A stretch of DNA of 39,840 nucleotides, from assembly GCA_035939775.1 (NCBI GenBank), contig DASZFO010000370.1:1-39840 (forward strand), read 5' to 3'. The position numbers were made by a program, and so were the translations under genes. The notes below the pieces were generated by a model. The model was not told the origin of the DNA, did no database searches, and was given only the letters and a program-made list of their open reading frames with translations. Source of the stretch: Pirellulales bacterium (GTDB taxonomy: Bacteria > Planctomycetota > Planctomycetia > Pirellulales > DATAWG01). This document shows, piece by piece, positions 33,668-39,840 of the stretch. The stretch's first letter is position 1. Each line of letters begins with the position of its first letter.

Positions 33668-34852
33668 TCAAATCGCGGTCTCGGCGATAGGATCGGTCGC
33701 ACGGCTCCCCAGCGGCGAGGTATAGAATCTCTCGATCGCGCGTACGATTCGCGATTGGTCGTCTGGGGAAAGATCGACGTAGATTGGCAATCGCAGCAAG
33801 CGAGCGCTCAGATCTTCCGTAACCGGCAATTGCCCTGGGCAATATCCAAAGCGTTGGCCCATCGGTGAACTGTGCAGAGGAACGTAATGGAAGACGGCAC
33901 CGATTCCTTGCGCCTTGAGGTGATCCAAGATCGCATCGCGCGTCGCGCCGTCGGTCGCCAACATGAAAAACATGTGATAATTCGTCTGGCAACCCTCTGG
34001 AATAAACGGGAGTCGCATGACGCCCACTTGCTCCAGCGAGGCCAACTGCAAGCGATAAAACTCGAAGATCTCGCGGCGGCGGTCTTGGATGGCGTCCATT
34101 TGCTCCAATTGCCCGAGCAGGAACGCGCACGTCAATTCGCTTGGCAGATGCGAGCCACCGATGTCGACCCAAGTGTATTTGTCCACTTGTCCGCGGAAGA
34201 ACTGGCTGCGGTTGGTCCCCTTTTCGCGGAGGATTTCGGCCCGCTCGACGAACGCCGGATCGTTGATCGCCAGCGCGCCCCCCTCGCCGCAGACGTAGTT
34301 CTTCGTGGTGTGGAAGCTGAATGTTGCAAGCTGGCCGATCGAGCCGAGCGGCCTGCCGTTGTACGATGCGTTCACCGCCTGGGCCGCGTCTTCCACCAGC
34401 ACCAGTTTGTATTTTTCCGAAATTGCCGACAGGTGGTCCATCTCGCAAGCCACACCGGCATAATGAACCGCGAAAATGGCCTTCGTGCGGTCGGTGATCG
34501 CCTCCTCGACCAGACGGTCGTCGATGTTGAGCGTATCGGGCCGAATATCGACAAAAACGGGTTTCGCGCCGCGGAGCGCCACGGCATTGGCCGTCGACAC
34601 GAACGTGTACGACGGCATGATCACCTCGTCCCCCGGCCCCAAATCGCACAGCATCGCGGCCAATTCGAGGGCCGACGTGCAGGAGGGCGTCATCAGCACT
34701 TTGCGGATGCCGAACCGCTCTTCGAGCAATTCGGCACAGGCGCAAGTGAAGCGACCGTCGCTGTCGATCTTGCCCGTGCGCACCACTTCGGTGACGTATT
34801 CAAGCTCGTTGCCGCCGATGTAGGGGCGAACAAACGGAATCTTAGGCGGCAT
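33668..34852 (-). CDS. wecE: dTDP-4-amino-4,6-dideoxygalactose transaminase, WecE/RffA type
   Basis: A 394-residue DegT/DnrJ/EryC1/StrS aminotransferase. Long stretches look like E. coli WecE: TPSCTSALE, GDEVIMPSYTFVSTANA, RPDTLNID, VHYAGVACEMD, EKGTNRSQFFRGQVDKYTW and FHYIPLH-like FHYVPLHSSP. PLP contacts include Asp155 (VEDAAQ) and the Schiff-base Lys184 (SFHTTKN). It converts dTDP-4-keto-6-deoxyglucose plus glutamate into dTDP-Fuc4N. The keto sugar would come from RmlA and RmlB, whose genes lie just upstream, and the WecD-like protein would acetylate the product. ATG at 34852 is clear, following a gap with palindromic element A. The family call is strong; use of the product in this glycan is inference. 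Confidence 0.92.
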   Translation of the reverse strand: MPPKIPFVRPYIGGNELEYVTEVVRTGKIDSDGRFTCACAELLEERFGIRKVLMTPSCTSALELAAMLCDLGPGDEVIMPSYTFVSTANAVALRGAKPVFVDIRPDTLNIDDRLVEEAITDRTKAIFAVHYAGVACEMDHLSAISEKYKLVLVEDAAQAVNASYNGRPLGSIGQLATFSFHTTKNYVCGEGGALAINDPAFVERAEILREKGTNRSQFFRGQVDKYTWVDIGGSHLPSELTCAFLLGQLEQMDAIQDRRREIFEFYRLQLASLEQVGVMRLPFIPEGCQTNYHMFFMLATDGATRDAILDHLKAQGIGAVFHYVPLHSSPMGQRFGYCPGQLPVTEDLSARLLRLPIYVDLSPDDQSRIVRAIERFYTSPLGSRATDPIAETAI

Positions 34853-35139
34853 GAAGACTGGTTCCGGGCCGGGGAGCGGATTACAGCGCGTTCCTCAATT
34901 TTATCTTGTGCGGGACGACGACCGCAAGCCGCCGCTGGTCGCCAGCCTCAACCCGTCGCCGCCATAGCTTGCGGGTCAGACCGGATGGCGCGCTCGGAAC
35001 GATTGACGGGACTGAAGGGGCGCGGCCAGACTTAAAGCGCCTAACAAATCCGGCGGGGACTGTCCCCTTTTTGCGCAGTCTGCGAAGCAAAACGGGGACC
35101 GTCCCCTTCTCCCTGCCGGATTTGTTAGGCGCTCTTAGG
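34853..35139. other. Gap between rmlA and wecE with palindromic element
   Basis: 287 bp without a gene. The right part is palindromic element A, copy 2, starting six bases past the rmlA stop. The remainder shows no motif. The wecE promoter, if separate, should lie here, but no clear -35/-10 pair is seen. Confidence 0.4.
35036..35133. repeat. Palindromic element A, copy 2 (98 bp)
   Basis: Perfect 19-bp inverted repeats (AGCGCCTAACAAATCCGGC at 35036-35054; exact complement at 35115-35133). The interior holds GGGGACTGTCCCC and its counterpart GGGGACCGTCCCC around a short centre. It lies six bases downstream of the rmlA stop, so on RNA it would form a long hairpin at that end. Shares the arms and inner palindromes with 25221-25337. 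Confidence 0.88.
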
Positions 35140-36027
35140 TCAACGATCGTCGGCCGATTGGATCAAATACCGCCCATAGTCGTTGTTCATGCCTCGCCCC
35201 AGGGCCACCAACTGCTCGGCCGTAATGAATCCCTTGTTAAACGCGACTTCCTCGATGCAGGCGATCTTGAGCCCCTGCCGGGATTCGATCGTTTCGACGA
35301 AATTGGCGGCTTGAATCAGCGACTCGTGGGTGCCCGTGTCGAGCCAAGCGAAGCCGCGCGTGAAGCATTCGACGAACAGCTTGCCGCGCCGCAGATACTC
35401 GCGATTGACGTCGGTGATCTCCAGTTCGCCGCGCGCCGAGGGGCGGAGGCCGGCGGCGATTTCAAGCACGTCGTTGTCGTAGAAGTAGAGTCCCGTCACA
35501 GCCAGACGGGATTTGGGAACGGTCGGTTTCTCTTCGATCGAACTCGGCCGGCCACGCTCGTCGAGATCCACCACGCCATAACGCTGGGGATCTTTGACCG
35601 GGTAGGCGAAGATGGTCGCTCCCGCATGCCGTTCCGCGGCCCGGGCGAGATACAATTGGAATCCTTGCCCGAAGAAAATATTGTCTCCCAAGACGAGCGC
35701 CACGCGATCCACGCCGACGAATTCGCGTCCGATGATGAACGCCTGCGCCAAACCTTCCGGCTTCGGTTGGGCCGCGTAGCGGATCGAGATGCCGATTTGC
35801 GAGCCGTCTCCCAGCAATCGCTGAAACGCCGCCAGGTCCTCGGGCGTCGTGATCAGGAGGACGTCGCGGATTCCCGCCAGCATCAGAGCCGACAGCGGAT
35901 AATAAACCATCGGCTTGTCGTACACCGGCAGCAATTGTTTGCAGACGGCGCGCGTCACCGGATGGAGCCGCGAGCCTGCCCCGCCGGCCAGAACGATCCC
36001 CTTCTTGCAAAGAGTTGGCGCCGTCAC
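35140..36027 (-). CDS. rmlA: Glucose-1-phosphate thymidylyltransferase
   Basis: A 295-residue RmlA. Signature: [16 protein letters not shown] (nucleotide loop), [38 protein letters not shown] (metal-binding Asp), and EEKP with TGLYFYD. It makes dTDP-glucose from dTTP and glucose-1-phosphate in the cytoplasm. The start is GTG at 36027, overlapping the rmlB stop as GTGA, with AGGAG eleven bases upstream; a GTG at 36039 is an alternative. The frame stays open to 36099, but that portion re-reads rmlB. It is followed by palindromic element A. With RmlB it feeds the WecE step. Confidence 0.95.
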   Translation of the reverse strand: MTAPTLCKKGIVLAGGAGSRLHPVTRAVCKQLLPVYDKPMVYYPLSALMLAGIRDVLLITTPEDLAAFQRLLGDGSQIGISIRYAAQPKPEGLAQAFIIGREFVGVDRVALVLGDNIFFGQGFQLYLARAAERHAGATIFAYPVKDPQRYGVVDLDERGRPSSIEEKPTVPKSRLAVTGLYFYDNDVLEIAAGLRPSARGELEITDVNREYLRRGKLFVECFTRGFAWLDTGTHESLIQAANFVETIESRQGLKIACIEEVAFNKGFITAEQLVALGRGMNNDYGRYLIQSADDR

Positions 36028-37094
36028 GATGGTTTGCACTCCTGGATTAGCCCGAGCCGTTCGCGACGGTACTCGCCGGATGCGACGCGCTCGACCCATC
36101 GTTTATTATCGAGATACCACGCAACGGTCAGATCGAGCCCCGATTCGAACTGCCGCTGAGGGCGCCAGCCGAGTTCGCGCTCGATCTTTCTGGCATCGAT
36201 TGCGTAACGCCGGTCGTGGCCCGGGCGATCATCCACGAATCGAATGAGACTCGAACACGGTGCGTGCGGAAGACTTGGCCGGAGGCGATCGACGATGGCG
36301 GCGATCCCGCGGACCACATCGAGATTTGCTCGCTCGCAGTTTCCCCCGATGTTGTACACCTGGCCCGGAGTCCCCTTCTCGAGAACTAGCCGAAGCGCGC
36401 GGCAATGGTCCTCGACGAACAGCCAATCGCGAACGTTCTGCCCGTCGCCATAGACGGGCAGTGGCTTGCCCTCTAGAGCGTTGAGAATCATCAACGGAAT
36501 GAGCTTTTCTGGGAATTGATACGGGCCATAGTTGTTCGAGCAATTGGTCGTCAGGACCGGCAGTCCGTAGGTATGGTGATAGGCGCGAACAAGGTGGTCT
36601 GCGGCGGCTTTGGAAGCCGAGTACGGTGAGTTCGGCGCGTAGGCTGTCGTTTCGCAGAACGCGCCATCGGTTCCGAGCGAGCCGTAGACTTCATCGGTCG
36701 AGACTTGCAGGAATCGAAAATGCAATTGATCGGCTCCGGGGAGCCGGCTCCAATATCGGCGGGCTGCCTGCAACAGGTGAAACGTCCCTAGCACGTTCGT
36801 TTCGATAAACGCCGCGGGGCCGTCAATCGAACGATCGACGTGCGACTCGGCCGCCAAGTGGATGATCGCGCTGGGACGATGCGTGTCGAGCAGCTCACCG
36901 ATTTTGGCAGCGTCGTTGATATCGGCTTGCACGAACACGTGCAGGGGGTCGTCCAGTGCCGGTCCCAAAGAATCCAAATTGCCCGCGTACGTCAACTTGT
37001 CGACGTTGACGACCTGGATCCGCTCGTCGATCAACTGCCGCACCAAGCAACTCCCGATAAAACCCGCGCCGCCTGTAACGAGGATGCATTGCAT
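36024..37094 (-). CDS. rmlB: dTDP-glucose 4,6-dehydratase
   Basis: A 356-residue extended [16 protein letters not shown] is the NAD-binding motif, [11 protein letters not shown] holds the catalytic Thr/Asp/Glu triad of RmlB enzymes, and [12 protein letters not shown] gives Yxxx[18 protein letters not shown] is also diagnostic. It converts dTDP-glucose to dTDP-4-keto-6-deoxyglucose. ATG at 37094 (MQCILVTGG) fits the family's N-terminus; an ATG at 37127 would add eleven residues. RmlC and RmlD, the later rhamnose steps, are not in the window, so the product likely goes to the aminotransferase downstream. Coupled to rmlA by GTGA. Confidence 0.95.
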   Translation of the reverse strand: MQCILVTGGAGFIGSCLVRQLIDERIQVVNVDKLTYAGNLDSLGPALDDPLHVFVQADINDAAKIGELLDTHRPSAIIHLAAESHVDRSIDGPAAFIETNVLGTFHLLQAARRYWSRLPGADQLHFRFLQVSTDEVYGSLGTDGAFCETTAYAPNSPYSASKAAADHLVRAYHHTYGLPVLTTNCSNNYGPYQFPEKLIPLMILNALEGKPLPVYGDGQNVRDWLFVEDHCRALRLVLEKGTPGQVYNIGGNCERANLDVVRGIAAIVDRLRPSLPHAPCSSLIRFVDDRPGHDRRYAIDARKIERELGWRPQRQFESGLDLTVAWYLDNKRWVERVASGEYRRERLGLIQECKPS

Positions 37095-37153
37095 AGGATA
37101 AATGGATGGCAACTGCCGGGACGACATTCGAGCTTATGCCAATATACCTTTCG

Positions 37154-38026
37154 CTAAGGCTTTCGGAACACGCCTAGGATCGACGTTCCCCAGGGAAACG
37201 GAAACCAGAGTCCCAGCGGCGTTTCCGCGGCGAAGACCAGGCGCAATGCGCCGTTGATCGGGGCAGCCGGCACGCGATGCGTTCGGGCCAGATGATCGCG
37301 GATCTGAATTGGCGTCATCGCCTTGATGTTCGGCCGCTTGATCCGGCTGAGCAGCAACAGCGGGCTGAGGAAGAACATGAAGTAGCGGCTGTAGCAATAC
37401 TGCAATCCGGCCTGCACGGCCAGCTTGCGAAAATAGCCGCGCGAATAACGTCGGACGTGATGGACGAGTTCGTCGTTGTACGACCAAAAGCACCTCAGCG
37501 CCGGCGTCGCCACGAACAGCAGACCCCCTGGCCGAAGCGCCGAGCGAATCTGCTCGAGCGCCTTCACGTCGTCCGGAATGTGCTCGAGCACATCCAGCAG
37601 AAATGCGATGTCCCAGCGATCTTGCCAGTGAAGGTCCAAGAGATCAATTTGATAACGATGGACGTCCGCGCCGACAACGCTCTCGGCAAGTTGCAGGCCG
37701 CGAATCGAAGAATCTCCCAAGGCCAGCTCGCCGAATCGACCGGGAGCGTTTTCCTTCAGATACTTGATCCAGCCTCCGCAACCGCCCCCCAAGTCGATTG
37801 CGCGCGGTCGCTGCGCTTCTCCGGCGGTCGATCGCAATTCGCGGCGAACGCTTCGCAGAATGAAGCGGTGGCGACCGGCATACCAGAAATGCCGCTCCTG
37901 CATCCGCCGCAATTGCTCGAAAGCGTGGGGGTCGTATTCATCCTCGCGATGACGCACTGGGCGCGCTGGCAAATAAACGCCGTCGGGGCCTAACGCGTAG
38001 TTTATCTCGCTCGTAATTCCCGCCAT
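37154..38026 (-). CDS. Class I SAM-dependent methyltransferase
   Basis: A 290-residue protein with AIDLGGGCGGW (76-86) as SAM motif I, a little unusual because of the triple glycine, and FLLDVLEHIPDD as the motif II-like segment. LRPGGLLFVATPA is the conserved post-II strand. A C-terminal hydrophobic stretch (YFMFFLSPLLLL) may associate it with the membrane. It probably methylates a sugar or a polyprenyl-linked intermediate. The start is ATG at 38026 (MAGITSEI), two bases after the stop of the upstream methyltransferase; the frame is open to 38215 but that part lies within the neighbour. Target unknown. Confidence 0.82.
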   Translation of the reverse strand: MAGITSEINYALGPDGVYLPARPVRHREDEYDPHAFEQLRRMQERHFWYAGRHRFILRSVRRELRSTAGEAQRPRAIDLGGGCGGWIKYLKENAPGRFGELALGDSSIRGLQLAESVVGADVHRYQIDLLDLHWQDRWDIAFLLDVLEHIPDDVKALEQIRSALRPGGLLFVATPALRCFWSYNDELVHHVRRYSRGYFRKLAVQAGLQYCYSRYFMFFLSPLLLLSRIKRPNIKAMTPIQIRDHLARTHRVPAAPINGALRLVFAAETPLGLWFPFPWGTSILGVFRKP

Positions 38027-38028
38027 TG

Positions 38029-38940
38029 TTAGCCGCCCGGTTTTCGGGCCTCGATGAGAAACCCGCTGGCAATCACCGATGCGGCTGGATGGTGGATCAG
38101 GAGCACATCGAGGTACTTCAGCGGCGACAAGATCCAGGTAAGCGGCATCAGTAGGCGATACAAGCGTTGGCTTCCGAATGAAAATACCAGCGCCAACCAC
38201 TCCTGTAGAATCCACAGCATTCCGGACGTTGGGCCCGCGCCAGGCCGCAGCGACACAATCTCGAAATCTCTGAACAATTCTCTCATTCCGCTTTTCGTGT
38301 ATCGCTGAAAATCATCGGGCGAAGCGTGATAGCCGACAATGAACGGAATGTAGCAAAGGACCCTTCCCCCAGGGCGCAAGACGCGGAACATTTCCTTCAC
38401 GTGCGCCGGAGGATCGGGCACGTGTTCGAGCACCGCAATGCTGATGATTCCAGCGAGCGTCCCGTCGCCAAACGGCAGATGATCCAAGCGACAAACCACA
38501 TGGACGTTCGGATAGGAAGCCCCATCAACGCAAACGACGTTTTCATCGTATTGGCTGGTTCCGGACCCGAGATCGGCGACTAGCTCCTCATCCAGATGAA
38601 AACGCGACAGGAATGCGGCGACGGGCGGCGCCCAATGCACCGGCGACAAAATCTTGATAGTCCAAGGATAGAATTTGCCGAGTCGCCGCTTGGCCGCTTC
38701 CTTGGCCCGATTCAACCAGTCGGCCTTCAACTCCTGCTCGCTAAAGGCTTCGAAAACGAACTGCCGACTCTCCAATTGCCATTGTCGACCGCATTGCGGA
38801 CAGGTGGCAATCGGCACATCGCCGGCGCTCGCCAACGGATGACCGCAATCCGGGCAAGCAAGAATCTTTCGCACCCGTTCCAGACGATGTTGCCGGCGCG
38901 CGTCAACCTGCGGCGTGCGGATATCGGTGTCGCTCGTCAT
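38029..38940 (-). CDS. Zinc-ribbon class I SAM methyltransferase
   Basis: A 303-residue protein. A zinc ribbon (CPDC at 29-32, CPQC at 47-50) precedes VADLGSGTSQYD, the SAM loop, and IAVLEHVPDPPAHVKEMFRVLRPGG-like segments of Methyltransf_11 enzymes. The ribbon-plus-methyltransferase layout is shared with the gene at 30028-31080, so the two may be distant paralogues within the locus. Its probable substrate is a glycan or lipid-linked sugar. The start is ATG at 38940 (MTSDTDI), 25 bp after the GT39-like gene; the frame is open to 39018 but would overlap that gene. Followed after two bases by another methyltransferase. Confidence 0.82.
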   Translation of the reverse strand: MTSDTDIRTPQVDARRQHRLERVRKILACPDCGHPLASAGDVPIATCPQCGRQWQLESRQFVFEAFSEQELKADWLNRAKEAAKRRLGKFYPWTIKILSPVHWAPPVAAFLSRFHLDEELVADLGSGTSQYDENVVCVDGASYPNVHVVCRLDHLPFGDGTLAGIISIAVLEHVPDPPAHVKEMFRVLRPGGRVLCYIPFIVGYHASPDDFQRYTKSGMRELFRDFEIVSLRPGAGPTSGMLWILQEWLALVFSFGSQRLYRLLMPLTWILSPLKYLDVLLIHHPAASVIASGFLIEARKPGG

Positions 38941-38965
38941 AGGCCGCCTATCATTACGAAATCGC

Positions 38966-39840
38966 TTACTTCCGCACGTACAGCCAGCCGCAATCCGTAT
39001 CCCCCTTTGCAAGACCAAGGAATTCCATCCAATTCCTCAATGAAGATGTTGAACCGAGCAAATCGATTTTGCGAAATCCGCGCGCTTGCAAAGATTCAAC
39101 GGTTGCGTCGGACCCCATGTCCTCGGGAACAAAAATCGCCGCCGGACGACCATCCGCAATGGCCGTGTCGATTTGGCCAAGCTGGTAGTCGAAGCGGCCC
39201 AGATACATCGCCCGATCCACGCGCTCCGCGTAATCGGCCTTCGGCTCCGTATAGCGCACCTCGATTCCTTTGAGCGTCGGACCATCCGGGGCCGACCACC
39301 GGTAATACCACGGCAAGACCAGATAGGTCGCTCCCGATGTTTTGCTCAGAGCGACGGAGTTCCGTAGAGTGGTCGCGACTGGAACCAGCGCGTTTCTATA
39401 GTTCGGCAGCCAGAGATTGATTGCCGCCGTCGCGGCCAGCAGGACGGAGAAGCAGCGGCGCAGAACTACGTCGTCCCTAATCCGGCCCCATGCCGCGGCA
39501 ATCGCACCGGCCGCGCCAATCGCCAGATACGGGGCCAACAGGATGACGTATCTCGGTTCCTGCGCGATGAATCTCAGCGGCCGCAGGCTCAGAAACATGA
39601 GGGACAAGAATATGAGAAAGAGCATGGGGATCATGAACAGCAGCCGGCAATCGAGCCGTTTCATTGCCAACGATCCTAAATAGACCGCCCCAACCAAGAA
39701 TACCACTCCCCCCACGACGCCATGTTCAGCGAGCATGTAGTGGAAGTATTTGAATCGCCCCCCGATCACCGCGACGATCGACGCAAATCCCCCCGACCCA
39801 GAATCGCCCGTGTCGCGAAGAACCGCGCCGAATCCGTGAA
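38966..39840 (-). CDS. GT39/ArnT-like membrane glycosyltransferase, C-terminal part (cut by right edge)
   Basis: The frame has no stop between its end and base 39840, so the gene starts beyond the window. The visible part is about 290 residues: several hydrophobic helices (for example VVFLVGAVYLGSLA, LLFMIPMLFLIFLSLMFLSL), then QEPRYVILLAPYLAIGAAG, a PRY-containing segment typical of GT39-type dolichyl/undecaprenyl-phosphate-sugar transferases, and a soluble C-terminal domain of about 130 residues. Such enzymes take sugars from polyprenyl-phosphate carriers at the outer face. Two GtrB-like enzymes in the window could supply such donors. The catalytic N-terminal loop is outside the window, so the assignment is moderate. 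Confidence 0.65.
   Translation of the reverse strand, partial: HGFGAVLRDTGDSGSGGFASIVAVIGGRFKYFHYMLAEHGVVGGVVFLVGAVYLGSLAMKRLDCRLLFMIPMLFLIFLSLMFLSLRPLRFIAQEPRYVILLAPYLAIGAAGAIAAAWGRIRDDVVLRRCFSVLLAATAAINLWLPNYRNALVPVATTLRNSVALSKTSGATYLVLPWYYRWSAPDGPTLKGIEVRYTEPKADYAERVDRAMYLGRFDYQLGQIDTAIADGRPAAIFVPEDMGSDATVESLQARGFRKIDLLGSTSSLRNWMEFLGLAKGDTDCGWLYVRK

Noticed and set aside
33336-34745. 469-codon minus-strand open frame
   Set aside because: It overlaps the WecE-type gene and the GtrB-like gene in another frame; both of these have strong family motifs.
34930-34950. GCCGCCGCTGG motif shared with the 3' end of the LtaS-like gene
   Set aside because: The shared stretch is short and low in complexity; not enough to call a repeat family.

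Overview
The window is most likely from a member of the Planctomycetota, probably Pirellulales-like. The main pointer is the single plus-strand gene, a DUF1559 pseudopilin-type protein with the [18 protein letters not shown]-terminus and a C-terminal H-x9-DG motif, a family greatly expanded in that phylum. Supporting signs are GC-rich DNA, weak or absent Shine-Dalgarno sites at most genes, frequent TTG/GTG starts, and dispersed palindromic elements between genes. No rRNA, tRNA, CRISPR array or transposase is visible.

Almost the whole window is one surface-glycan assembly locus read on the minus strand. The right block (39840 to 26785) holds, in transcription order: the C-terminal part of a GT39-like membrane glycosyltransferase, two methyltransferases, rmlB, rmlA, a palindromic element, a WecE-type aminotransferase, a GtrB-like polyprenyl-phosphate glycosyltransferase, a WecD-type acetyltransferase, two more methyltransferases, a second palindromic element, another GtrB-like glycosyltransferase, and an AsnB-type amidotransferase. 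RmlA, RmlB, WecE and WecD together make a full route to dTDP-Fuc4NAc. RmlC and RmlD are absent, so rhamnose is not the obvious product.

The middle (25478-26650, plus strand) is the lone DUF1559 gene, flanked on both sides by palindromic elements.

The left block starts with a NusG/RfaH-like antitermination protein (24162-24722) and runs about 24 kb without a strand change. In order: membrane UDP-HexNAc 4,6-dehydratase (WbpM/CapD type), NeuB, NeuC, a D-2-hydroxyacid dehydrogenase, NeuA (a nonulosonic acid pathway ending in a CMP-activated sugar), a Wzx-like flippase, an unassigned GT-B-like protein, a methyltransferase, a GT4 glycosyltransferase, an SDR epimerase, an AsnB-type amidotransferase, an LtaS-like phosphotransferase, a nucleotidyltransferase-kinase fusion, a small HAD phosphatase, a second nucleotidyltransferase, GT4 and GT2 glycosyltransferases, an O-antigen ligase/polymerase, and the start of another glycosyltransferase running off the left edge. 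Many junctions are ATGA, TTGA, GTGA or similar stop-start overlaps, which points to translational coupling.

Together the genes suggest a lipid-linked glycan made from a sialic-acid-like sugar, possibly Fuc4NAc, amidated and methylated sugars, and perhaps a phospho-substituent, exported by Wzx and polymerised or ligated by the Wzy/WaaL-like protein. The most unusual points are the neuB start, where an in-frame TAA follows the expected TTG start and no ATG/GTG/TTG precedes the essential N-terminal barrel; the kinase/nucleotidyltransferase/HAD cassette next to an LtaS-like enzyme; the hydroxyacid dehydrogenase inside the neu genes; and the paired palindromic elements. No initiating phosphoglycosyltransferase, Wza or Wzc is seen in the window.
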